A stretch of 33,125 nt of DNA from JAIEPT01 sp038217425 (GTDB lineage: Bacteria; Planctomycetota; Planctomycetia; Gemmatales; Gemmataceae): positions 1 through 33,125 of the forward strand of contig JBBQPM010000063.1 of the NCBI GenBank assembly GCA_038217425.1, written 5' to 3'. Numbering within the stretch: the stretch's first letter is position 1; every line of letters starts with the position of its first letter. This document shows, piece by piece, positions 23,688 to 30,827 of this stretch. The notes below the pieces were generated by a model that worked only from the letters and a program-made list of their open reading frames with translations, ran no database searches and had not been told where the DNA came from. Both the position numbers and the translations under genes were made by a program.

Positions 23688-24641
23688 ATGTCCCACGCGA
23701 TTTCCCTTGCCGACGTAAAGTCCGCTGCCGAGAGAATTTTCGGCTGGGCCACAATAACGCCCGTGATGACGTGTCAGACGCTGGATCGCCTGGCGAATCG
23801 GACACTGTTTTTCAAGTGCGAACAATGGCAGAAGGTCGGCGCGTTCAAGTTTCGCGGCGCCTGTAACGCGGTGCGTCGGCTTGCGCCGGCGCAGGCGGCG
23901 GCGGGGGTCGTCACTCACAGTTCCGGCAATCACGCGCAGGCGCTGGCGCTCGCCGCCAAGATGACCGGCATCCCGGCGCACATCGTGATGCCGCGGAACG
24001 CCAATCCCGTCAAACGCCGGGCGGTCGAAGGGTACGGCGCCCGCGTGATCCTGTGCGAACCGACGCTCGCCGCACGGGAAACGACGACGGCCGACGTTCA
24101 GGCGGAGACAGGCGCGACGCTGATTCCGCCGTACAATTGTGCCGAGGTAATGGCGGGTCAGGGGACGATCGCGCTCGAGCTTCTGCAGCAGGCGCCGCAG
24201 CTGGACGCGATCGTGGCGCCGATCGGCGGCGGCGGTTTGATCTCGGGCATCGCGGTGGCCGCCAAGGCGCTGAATCCGCGCTTGCGCGTTTACGCCGCGG
24301 AGCCGTTGGGTGCCGACGACGCCGCGCGTTCCAAGGCCCTGGGCCAGTTTATCCCCCAGACCGGGCCCAAGACGATCGCGGACGGCTTGCTCACCAGCAT
24401 GGGCGATCTCACCTGGCCAATCGTTCGCGACCTGGTCGACGGCGTCCTCACGGTGAAAGAAGAAGAGATCGTCGCGGCGATGCGGTTGTTGTGGGAGCGT
24501 GCGAAGCTATTGGTCGAACCGAGCGCTGCGGTGCCGTTCGCCGCGGTGCTCGCTGAGCCGTTTCGTTCGCTGCCGGGGATGCATCATGTGGCCGTGGTCC
24601 TGAGCGGCGGCAACGTCGATTTGGACGCGCTGCCGTGGTGA
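23688..24641 (+). CDS. PLP-dependent threonine dehydratase/serine racemase-like enzyme
   Basis: A 317-residue fold-type II PLP enzyme. The PLP-binding lysine is K54 in GAFKFRGA, the substrate loop is SSGNH (78-82), the phosphate cradle is GGGGLISG, and the C-terminal SGGN contacts the cofactor nitrogen. It is short for IlvA (no ACT-like regulatory domain) and close to the size of catabolic threonine dehydratase or serine racemase. It would convert threonine to 2-oxobutyrate plus ammonia, and/or deaminate or racemise serine. Specificity cannot be decided from motifs. No other amino-acid biosynthesis gene is adjacent, and the lack of a regulatory domain favours a catabolic role. A palindrome fills its 3' gap. 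Confidence 0.9.
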   Translation: MSHAISLADVKSAAERIFGWATITPVMTCQTLDRLANRTLFFKCEQWQKVGAFKFRGACNAVRRLAPAQAAAGVVTHSSGNHAQALALAAKMTGIPAHIVMPRNANPVKRRAVEGYGARVILCEPTLAARETTTADVQAETGATLIPPYNCAEVMAGQGTIALELLQQAPQLDAIVAPIGGGGLISGIAVAAKALNPRLRVYAAEPLGADDAARSKALGQFIPQTGPKTIADGLLTSMGDLTWPIVRDLVDGVLTVKEEEIVAAMRLLWERAKLLVEPSAAVPFAAVLAEPFRSLPGMHHVAVVLSGGNVDLDALPW

Positions 24642-24653
24642 CCATAAGATATT

Positions 24654-24725
24654 GTTTAGCCGCCGCGTCCTCGCGGCGCGGTCCGACGCGCTGCCGTGCT
24701 GGCCACGAGGACGCGGCGGCTAAAC
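24654..24725. repeat. Perfect 20-bp palindrome, family C
   Basis: GTTTAGCCGCCGCGTCCTCG at 24654-24673 is the exact reverse complement of 24706-24725, with a 32-base loop. It fills the gap between the PLP-enzyme gene (stop 24641) and the ThuA gene (start 24747), so it is probably transcribed as a hairpin if the two are co-transcribed. Confidence 0.85.
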
Positions 24726-24746
24726 CAATCTTCCTGCGAGGTTGCC

Positions 24747-25727
24747 ATGCGCTATCTGCTCCCTCTCCTTCTTGCGAGCGCTCCCTTGTACGCCGACGAA
24801 TCCTGGATCGTCTTCCCCGGCGGCGAAGGCCCCGGTAAGGGCAAGCACGTCGTTCTCGTCTCCGGCGACGAAGAGTATCGCTCCGAAGAAGCCCTGCCGC
24901 AGCTCGGCAAAATTCTCTCGAAGCATCACGGCTTCAAGTGCACCGTCCTCTTCGCGCTCGACAAGGATGGAACCATCAATCCGACGGTCAGTAACATTCC
25001 AGGCCTTGAGGCGCTGGAGTCGGCGGACTTGATGATTATCGCCACTCGCTTCCGCAAACTCCCCGACGAACAAATGAAGTTTCTGGCCGACTACATCGAA
25101 TCGGGCAAGCCGATCGTCGGCTTGCGGACGGCGACGCACGCCTTCAACGGCATCTCGGGGAAGTACGCCAAGTATAATAACAACGCAGGCGTCAAGGGTT
25201 ACGAAGGGGGCTTTGGTAGACAGGTGCTGGGCGAGAAATGGGTCAGCCATCACGGCGCCCACGGATCGCAGAGCACGCGCGGGATCTTGGTGAAAGAGAA
25301 CGCCAAGCATCCGATCCTGCGCGGCCTCAAGGACGGCGACATCTGGGGCCCGTCCGACGTCTACGGCGCCGCGCCGCCTGCGGACAGCACGCTCCTCGTG
25401 TGGGGTCAAGTGCTGGTCGGCATGAAGCCCGACGACAAGGCGCTCGATAGCAAGAAGAACGACCCGATGATGCCGATCGCCTGGACGCGGATGTACAAGG
25501 GCGAGGCCGGCAAAGAGGCGCGCATCTTCTGCACGACCATGGGCGCGGCCACGGATTTGGTGGCCGAGGGGTCGCGACGGTTGGTGGTGAACGCGACCTA
25601 CTGGGCGCTGGGTCTGGAGCACGCCATTCCCGAACGCGCGGTCGTCGATGTGGTGGGAACCTACGAACCGACCCCGTTCGGTTTCGGGAAGTTTAAGAAG
25701 GGCCTGAAGCCGGCGGATTACAAGTAA
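24747..25727 (+). CDS. Secreted ThuA-like domain protein
   Basis: A 326-residue exported protein with signal peptide MRYLLPLLLASAPLYA and GAGG six bases before the start at 24747. Residues ~32-240 resemble ThuA/trehalose-utilisation proteins, a class I glutamine-amidotransferase-like fold: GKHVVLVSGDEEYRSEEALP, LESADLMIIATRFRKLPDEQ, YIESGKPIVGLRTATHAF and HHGAHGSQSTRG. The nucleophile-position Cys of glutamine amidotransferases is not seen ('GLRTATH' replaces it), as is usual for ThuA. Planctomycetes carry many such proteins beside sugar oxidoreductases; here none adjoins. A role in carbohydrate metabolism is inferred from the family only. A family A palindrome follows 6 bases after the stop. 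Confidence 0.85.
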   Translation: MRYLLPLLLASAPLYADESWIVFPGGEGPGKGKHVVLVSGDEEYRSEEALPQLGKILSKHHGFKCTVLFALDKDGTINPTVSNIPGLEALESADLMIIATRFRKLPDEQMKFLADYIESGKPIVGLRTATHAFNGISGKYAKYNNNAGVKGYEGGFGRQVLGEKWVSHHGAHGSQSTRGILVKENAKHPILRGLKDGDIWGPSDVYGAAPPADSTLLVWGQVLVGMKPDDKALDSKKNDPMMPIAWTRMYKGEAGKEARIFCTTMGAATDLVAEGSRRLVVNATYWALGLEHAIPERAVVDVVGTYEPTPFGFGKFKKGLKPADYK

Positions 25728-25733
25728 GGCGTA

Positions 25734-25794
25734 TTTCCGAGCCGGAAGCGTAAGCGACGAATGGCGCTATCGTCGCTCACGCTTCCGGCTCGGA
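25734..25794. repeat. Dispersed palindrome, family A copy 2
   Basis: The core arm 25736-25760 (TCCGAGCCGGAAGCGTAAGC and on) pairs with 25770-25794 with one mismatch. It matches the copy at 12131-12194 in arm sequence while the loop differs. As in copy 1, it fills the gap between two collinear genes (ThuA and MoxR) and ends 16 bases before the next start codon. Confidence 0.88.
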
Positions 25795-25810
25795 TCAAAC
25801 AGAGGCATTC

Positions 25811-27043
25811 ATGACGACGCAAACGGTTTCGACCGCCTGTCCCAAGTGCGGACTGACGCTTCAGGTACCGATCGCGGGCAAACGACTCTGCAGCTGCGGC
25901 ACCTGGGTGACCGGGGCCAGCGCCGCTGCCCCGCCGAGCGTCCGTCCCGCGGAACCCGCGCCGGCGAGGCCGTCGGTGCAGGCGCCGCAAGCGGCTTCCT
26001 TCCCGCGCATCGAAGGCGATCTCTCCGCCATCGAACGCCTTAGCGACGGCTACAAACGCATTCAGAAAGAACTCAGCAAGGCCATCGTCGGCCAAACCAA
26101 AGTCATCGAAGAACTCCTTATCGCCATCTTCGCCAAGGGGCACTGCCTCCTCGTCGGCGTCCCCGGCCTCGCCAAAACTTTGCTCATCCGCACCCTCAGC
26201 GACGCGCTGAATCTCTCGTTTAGCCGGGTGCAGTTCACGCCCGACCTCATGCCGTCCGACATCACCGGCACCGAGGTGTTGCAGGAAGACAAAAACACCG
26301 GCCAACGCGTCTTCAAGTTCCTGCATGGCCCCATCTTCTCCAACATCATCCTTGCCGACGAAATCAACCGCACGCCCCCCAAGACTCAAGCCGCGCTCCT
26401 CGAAGCGATGCAGGAAAAGCAAGTCACCGTCGGCGGCACCCGGCACAAACTCCCCGACCCGTTCTTCGTCCTGGCCACCCAGAATCCGATCGAGCAAGAA
26501 GGCACCTATCCGCTCCCCGAGGCGCAGCAAGACCGCTTCATGTTCAATGTGCTCGTCGATTATCCGGAGGAAGAAGAGGAGTTCCGCATCGTGGAGATGA
26601 CGACGGGCTACCACGTCGCCCACGTCGAACGCGTCCTCTCCGCGGCCGACATTCTCGAAATGCAAGACATCGTCCGCAAGGTTCCGGTGGCGCCCTACGT
26701 GATCCGTTACGCGATGAAGTTTTCCCGGCTCACGCGCAAGGACAAGGGGACGGTACCCGATTTCATCAAGGACTACGTGACCTGGGGCGCCGGGCCGCGG
26801 GCGACGCAAAACCTCGTGCTCGGCGCCAAGGCGCGGGCGGTCCTGCATGGCAGGTACTACGTCAGTTGCGAGGACATCCGAGCGGTCGCCATTCCCGTGC
26901 TTAGGCACCGCATCATCACGAACTTCAACGCGGAAGCCGAGGGGATCAAGCCTGAAACGATCGTGAGGAAGCTGATCGACGTGATCCCGCGCGACCCGAA
27001 CGAAGAGCAACTCGCCCGCGCCAAGGAAGGGACGACGGTTTAA
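25811..27043 (+). CDS. MoxR-family AAA+ ATPase with N-terminal zinc-ribbon-like segment
   Basis: A 410-residue MoxR AAA+ ATPase. Residues 1-35 carry a C10-x2-C13 and C27-x-C29 set (ACPKCG, LCSCGTW) like a minimal zinc ribbon, followed by a Pro/Ala-rich linker to about 62. The AAA+ core has Walker A GVPGLAKT (116-123), Walker B ILADE (180-184), sensor 1 ATQNP and an arginine-finger region AQQDRFMF. MoxR ATPases act with DUF58/vWA proteins as chaperones for assembling or activating other complexes, often in the envelope. A DUF58 gene lies 490 bases downstream on the same strand, with a repeat-bracketed ORF between them. Ribosome-binding site AGAGG is near 25801. The zinc-ribbon fusion is recurrent in planctomycetes as far as I recall. 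Confidence 0.93.
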   Translation: MTTQTVSTACPKCGLTLQVPIAGKRLCSCGTWVTGASAAAPPSVRPAEPAPARPSVQAPQAASFPRIEGDLSAIERLSDGYKRIQKELSKAIVGQTKVIEELLIAIFAKGHCLLVGVPGLAKTLLIRTLSDALNLSFSRVQFTPDLMPSDITGTEVLQEDKNTGQRVFKFLHGPIFSNIILADEINRTPPKTQAALLEAMQEKQVTVGGTRHKLPDPFFVLATQNPIEQEGTYPLPEAQQDRFMFNVLVDYPEEEEEFRIVEMTTGYHVAHVERVLSAADILEMQDIVRKVPVAPYVIRYAMKFSRLTRKDKGTVPDFIKDYVTWGAGPRATQNLVLGAKARAVLHGRYYVSCEDIRAVAIPVLRHRIITNFNAEAEGIKPETIVRKLIDVIPRDPNEEQLARAKEGTTV

Positions 27044-27055
27044 GAAAAAAGATTG

Positions 27056-27084
27056 ACCACAGAGGCACAGCGAGTACAGAGGGA
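27056..27084. repeat. CACAGAGGCACAG-type dispersed repeat, left copy
   Basis: ACCACAGAGGCACAGCGAGT and following bases to 27084 match, in inverted orientation, the copy at 27477-27504. Short ACAGAG-rich sequences of this type are widespread in environmental planctomycete and verrucomicrobial genomes (recalled, not searched). It directly follows the MoxR stop codon. Confidence 0.7.
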
Positions 27085-27129
27085 GGGGATGTACCAAGCA
27101 CTCCGACAGCTCTTGAGTGGCCCCCCGTT

Positions 27130-27447
27130 GTGCTTCAACTCGCATGGTGGTATTTGGTATTTTTCGGAATGATTTCGCTCGGCTTCGAAGACAGGCACCG
27201 CTTAGGCGATCTGGTCTTGGCGATCGGAATCGACGTGCTGCTTGCTGTCTTGTTTCTGGGCCTGCTCGTCGCATCGATATACGCAATCGTCTCGAGATCG
27301 TACGCGTTGGCCGTGCTCTATACGATCGGGTTTCATGTGGCCGGGATGTTTGGCGAGTACGCAGCCATTGTGATTTGGACGATTCCAGTTATCTGGTTGC
27401 CGTTTCGGGCGTATTTGGAAGCGTTCGCGATTCACAATTCGTGTTAG
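27130..27447 (+). CDS. Small membrane protein bracketed by inverted repeats
   Basis: A 105-residue hydrophobic ORF with three to four possible membrane helices (LAWWYLVFFGMISLGF, LVLAIGIDVLLAVLFLGLLV, ALAVLYTIGFHVAGMFG, YAAIVIWTIPVIWLPF). No family is recognised. It opens with GTG at 27130 and has no good ribosome-binding site there. An ATG at 27089 with GGGAGGGG upstream is in another frame and ends after 27 codons (TGA near 27170), so a frameshift or a different true start is possible. The ORF lies between inverted CACAGAG-type repeats and separates moxR from its DUF58 partner. It may be cargo of an element or a decayed gene. Confidence 0.5.
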   Translation: MLQLAWWYLVFFGMISLGFEDRHRLGDLVLAIGIDVLLAVLFLGLLVASIYAIVSRSYALAVLYTIGFHVAGMFGEYAAIVIWTIPVIWLPFRAYLEAFAIHNSC

Positions 27448-27476
27448 CGTTCTTACCTGACTCTCTCTCTGTGATT

Positions 27477-27504
27477 TCCTCTGTGCTCTCTGTGCCTCTG
27501 TGGT
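27477..27504. repeat. CACAGAG-type dispersed repeat, right copy (inverted)
   Basis: Reverse-complemented, this reads ACCACAGAGGCACAGAGAGC followed by ACAGAGGA and matches 27056-27084 with about three differences. Further CTCTGTG-like words (27461-27476) extend it leftwards. It sits 30 bases before the DUF58 start codon. Confidence 0.7.
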
Positions 27505-27534
27505 TAGGTGTTTCTTTTCACTCCCTCGACCATC

Positions 27535-28443
27535 ATGAATGAACCCAAAGAAGACCCTCGGCGCTACCTCGACCCGATGACCCTCGCCAAGGTCCGCGGG
27601 CTCGAACTCAAGGCCCGGCTCATGGTCGAGGGCTACATCTCCGGCATGCACAAAAGCCCCTACCACGGCTTTTCTGTCGAATTCGCCCAGCACCGCGAGT
27701 ACGTCCCCGGCGACGATCTCAAGCACATGGACTGGAAAGTCTACGCCCGCACGGGCCGATTTTTCATCAAGCAGTACGAAGAGGAAACCAATCTCGTCTG
27801 CTGGATCCTGCTCGATATGAGCGATTCGATGCGCTACGGCTCGCAGGGCGTCACGAAATTCGACTACGCGTCGATGGCGGCCGCGGGGTTGTCGTACCTC
27901 GTGCTGCATCAGTCCGACAGCGTCGGCTTCGCCACCTTCGATCGCGAGATCCGCACCTTCCTCAAGCCGTCGAGTCAGCCGAGCCATCTCAAGGAAATGT
28001 GCAAGGTGATGAGCGAGAGCCTGGGCCGCGAGAAATCCAACATCGGCCCGCTCTTTCACGAACTCGCCGAGCGCATTGGTCGGCGCTCGCTGGTCTTCGT
28101 CATCAGCGACATGTTCGACGACGTGCAGAGCGTTCTTTCGGGCTTCAAACATTTGCGGCACAAGAAGCACGAAGTGATTCTTTGGCACGTGCTCGACGGC
28201 GCCGAGCTGACGTTCCCCTTCCAGGAAACGACGCTCTTTCGCGGCTTGGAGCAGGAAGGGCAGCTTCTGACCGACCCGCGTGGGTTGCGCGAGGGTTATC
28301 TCAAGAACCTGCAGGAATACTTGACGCAACTCTCGCGCGGCTGCCGGGATCAAAATATCGACTACGTACAACTACGCACCGACACGCCGCTGAGCGTGGC
28401 CCTGTCGAGCTACTTCGCCAGTCGCATGAACCGCACGCGTTAG
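27535..28443 (+). CDS. DUF58 (vWA-like) protein, MoxR partner
   Basis: A 302-residue soluble DUF58 protein. The family motif EYVPGDDLKHMDWKVYART spans 55-73, followed by a von Willebrand A-like domain whose MIDAS begins LLDMSDSM (D94, S96, S98). MIDAS residues are intact, suggesting metal-dependent ligand binding. DUF58 proteins act with MoxR ATPases; the pair is encoded here in the usual order but separated by about 490 bases. The BatA/vWA and transmembrane proteins that commonly follow in planctomycetes are absent. The start at 27535 gives MNEPKEDPRRYLDP, the typical N-terminus; the ribosome-binding site is weak. The following 28444-28865 holds only a possible small ORF. Confidence 0.92.
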   Translation: MNEPKEDPRRYLDPMTLAKVRGLELKARLMVEGYISGMHKSPYHGFSVEFAQHREYVPGDDLKHMDWKVYARTGRFFIKQYEEETNLVCWILLDMSDSMRYGSQGVTKFDYASMAAAGLSYLVLHQSDSVGFATFDREIRTFLKPSSQPSHLKEMCKVMSESLGREKSNIGPLFHELAERIGRRSLVFVISDMFDDVQSVLSGFKHLRHKKHEVILWHVLDGAELTFPFQETTLFRGLEQEGQLLTDPRGLREGYLKNLQEYLTQLSRGCRDQNIDYVQLRTDTPLSVALSSYFASRMNRTR

Positions 28444-28539
28444 AGAGTCTGTCCGATAGGGGCCGCTGGAAACACGTGTCGCCGAACGACCCCCACAGGA
28501 CCGATACAAGTCTCCTATCATATTCAATCGCTCGAATGA

Positions 28540-28674
28540 TCAATGAGCTCCGCTAAGGGCGGACGTGTTTTCGCCGTCCGAGCCGGCGACTTTTACGAGC
28601 TTGTTGTAAAGGCCCAAGATCAAGAACGTGGGCGCCCATTGGCCCACGAATAGGCTCGCATGCTGTCGGCCCAC
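28540..28674 (-). pseudogene. Small conserved-looking ORF or gene fragment
   Basis: A minus-strand frame open from 28749 to 28540 contains CVGRQHASLFVGQWAPTFLI followed by LGLYNKLVKVAGSD. This looks like a real, partly hydrophobic protein segment, and I have an uncertain memory of similar small planctomycete proteins. The only in-frame ATG (28749) gives an arginine-rich, unlikely N-terminus; a GTG is at 28674. A strong GAGGGGGAT ribosome-binding site precedes an ATG near 28711 in a different frame, consistent with a frameshifted gene. The call as fragment versus short gene is open. The remainder of 28444-28865 shows nothing clear. Confidence 0.4.
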
Positions 28675-28865
28675 GCATTCGGGGTAGGCGGGTTGCCGGA
28701 GGTGCCGGCATCTATCCCCCTCTGGGCGGTTCACTCGTGTTCGTGGCAAAATTGCACCCGGCAGTCGTCACAATCGGTAGAGCCGCTCCGAACCGCTTGC
28801 GAGCTTACCGGTCTTCCGGCGCCGGGATGGCAGATCGCGTTCGAAGACGGTCTTGCCCAGTCCGG

Positions 28866-29948
28866 TTAGCCGCACTGCGCCCGGAACCGCAGCCAGTGAT
28901 CCGCCAGCACCAGCGCGAACATCGCCTCGCCCATCGGCACGAAGCGCGGTAACAAACACGGATCGTGCCGGCCCTTCGTCAGGATTTCCGTTGGCTCGCC
29001 CTGTCGCGTCACCGTCGCCTGGGCTTGCGGCAGGCTGCTCGTCGGCTTGATCGCTACCCGGCACACAATCGGTTCGCCGCTGGAGATGCCGCCCAGCATG
29101 CCGCCGTGGCGATTGGTCAGCGTGCCGATCGTTCCCTCGCGATTCGTGAAGAGATCGTTGTTTTCGCTGCCGCGCATGCGGGCCACGCGAAAGCCGGCGC
29201 CGTATTCGAAGCCGAGCACCGCGGGGAGCGACAGCATCGCCTTGGCCAAATCCGCCTTGAGCTTGTCGAAAACTGGTTCGCCCAGGCCGGGCGGCACGCC
29301 CACCGCGACCATTTCACATATGCCGCCGATCGAGTCGCGCTCCTTGCGGACTTCCTCAATAAGCGCGATCATCTTCGCTGCAGTCGCCGGATCGGGGCAA
29401 CGGACGTCGTTGGCCTCGACCTGATCGAGCGTCACCTGCGTCGGGTCGGGAACGTCGAGCGTGATATCGCCGACTTGGGTTACATAGCCCAGGATGCGGA
29501 TGCCCTGCTGGGCGAGAATCTTTTTGGCGATCGCCCCGGCGGCGACTCGGCACACGGTTTCGCGGGCGCTCGATCGGCCGCCGCCGCGATAATCGCGAAA
29601 ACCGTACTTGGCGTCGAGCGTGTAGTCGGCGTGCCCCGGGCGGTACTTGTCCTTGATGTCGCCGTAATCCTGGCTGCGCTGGTCGGCGTTACGAAAAAGG
29701 ATGCCGATTGAGGTGCCGTCGGTTTTGCCGTCGAAGACGCCGGACCAGATCTCCGGTTCGTCCGACTCTTGTCGCTGGGTCACGATCTTCGATTGTCCCG
29801 GCCGACGCCGTCTGAGGTCGGGGAGTAGATCTTCGACGCCGAGCGGCAGTCCCGGCGGGCAGCCGTCGACGATGACGACGTATCCCGGTCCATGACTGAC
29901 GCCCGCCGTGGTCACGCGAAACAGTTCGCCGAACGAATTCCCCGGCAT
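28866..29948 (-). CDS. aroC: Chorismate synthase
   Basis: A 360-residue enzyme catalysing the last step of the shikimate pathway, converting 5-enolpyruvylshikimate-3-phosphate to chorismate with reduced FMN. Visible signatures: an N-terminal NSFGELFRVTTAGVSHGPG (with H19), YRPGHADYT (102-110), GGGRSSARE (122-130), and NRHGGMLGGISSGEP in the C-terminal third. Length matches bacterial AroC. The start at 29948 (MPGNSFG) is set by homology; the frame is open to 29984, but the extra 12 residues do not fit. It is divergent from a small secreted-protein gene with about 60 bases between, and no other aro gene is adjacent. Confidence 0.97.
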   Translation of the reverse strand: MPGNSFGELFRVTTAGVSHGPGYVVIVDGCPPGLPLGVEDLLPDLRRRRPGQSKIVTQRQESDEPEIWSGVFDGKTDGTSIGILFRNADQRSQDYGDIKDKYRPGHADYTLDAKYGFRDYRGGGRSSARETVCRVAAGAIAKKILAQQGIRILGYVTQVGDITLDVPDPTQVTLDQVEANDVRCPDPATAAKMIALIEEVRKERDSIGGICEMVAVGVPPGLGEPVFDKLKADLAKAMLSLPAVLGFEYGAGFRVARMRGSENNDLFTNREGTIGTLTNRHGGMLGGISSGEPIVCRVAIKPTSSLPQAQATVTRQGEPTEILTKGRHDPCLLPRFVPMGEAMFALVLADHWLRFRAQCG

Positions 29949-30010
29949 CGCACGCCCCGCACTTTCGTGTAGAATAAAGCCCAACGTTTTTCATTATAAC
30001 GAGGTCCGCC

Positions 30011-30496
30011 ATGAAAGCGTCCCTGCCTCTGATCGGCATCCTGCTCGCTGCCTGCGCCCATGCCCAGGACGCGCCGCTACCCAAGCTTGAACAGCGGTAC
30101 GGCTTTTCCCTGAGCGAATCGTATCCGCAGAAGACGCCGCAGGAAACGATGAAGGCCATCGTCCGTGCTTTCGACAGCGATCGCGTCGATTACCTTCTGG
30201 CACACCTCGTCGATCCCGCGTTCGTGGACGGCAAGGTCGCCGAGTATAAAAAGGGGTTCCCCGCTACGCTCGACGAGCGGACGCGCACGCTGCTCGCCTT
30301 CGACAAACTGCTCAGGGAAGTGAAGGCCCACTTTCGCGAGGACCCAATCCTGGAGAAGGAAATTCGCACCTTCGCACGCAAGGCGGAATGGAAGGAAGAC
30401 GGCGAGACCCGAGTCGGCACGCTGGAAAAAACAAGCCGCAAGATCGTCATGAAGAAATCGGGCGAACGCTGGTTCATGTTCGAGCAGCAGAAGTGA
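30011..30496 (+). CDS. Small secreted protein of unknown function
   Basis: A 161-residue exported protein with signal peptide MKASLPLIGILLAACAHAQ and GAGG seven bases before the ATG. The signal contains a Cys (AAC) but without a convincing lipobox spacing. The mature part is mixed helix and strand: TPQETMKAIVRAFDSDRVDY, a charged helix TRTLLAFDKLLREVKAHF, then strands GETRVGTLEKTSRKIVMKK and GERWFMFEQQ. The final 'GxRWFM' strand resembles NTF2/DUF4878-like small domains, which is only a suggestion. It is convergent with the next gene (2-base gap). Confidence 0.75.
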   Translation: MKASLPLIGILLAACAHAQDAPLPKLEQRYGFSLSESYPQKTPQETMKAIVRAFDSDRVDYLLAHLVDPAFVDGKVAEYKKGFPATLDERTRTLLAFDKLLREVKAHFREDPILEKEIRTFARKAEWKEDGETRVGTLEKTSRKIVMKKSGERWFMFEQQK

Positions 30497-30497
30497 C

Positions 30498-30776
30498 CTA
30501 CGCAACCGGCGGCGAGGCGGGCGTCTGCACCTTGGCGAGGTACTCGGCATTCTTCTGAACGCCGCGATAAATGAAGAACCCGGCCACGAACAGCGAGACG
30601 TACATCACCAAGAGCATGCCCAGAATATTGCTGTTGTACGCAGAGGCGGAACGGGCGGGGTCGTACTCGTCTTCCATCCCGGGCGACGAAACCGCTTCCT
30701 TGCAAAGCGGACAGGCCGGCAAAGCAGGGGTCAAAACCAGAGCGAGCAACAGACAACCGAGCCGTTTCCAGAACAT
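30498..30776 (-). CDS. Small membrane protein with CPLC motif
   Basis: A 92-residue protein with an N-terminal signal or anchor helix (RLGCLLLALVLTPALPAC), a CPLCKEAV motif just after it (C22, C25), a short acidic loop and one transmembrane helix (ILGMLLVMYVSLFVAGFFIY), then a polar tail. GGGGAG lies six bases before the start. The periplasmic CxxC could bind a metal or be redox-active; similar small proteins occur near respiratory genes in planctomycetes as I recall, but none is nearby here. Function is unknown. Confidence 0.75.
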   Translation of the reverse strand: MFWKRLGCLLLALVLTPALPACPLCKEAVSSPGMEDEYDPARSASAYNSNILGMLLVMYVSLFVAGFFIYRGVQKNAEYLAKVQTPASPPVA

Positions 30777-30827
30777 GGCAAACTCCCCGAATGGATCATC
30801 CTCATTGTAGCGTCGACATCGCGCGGT

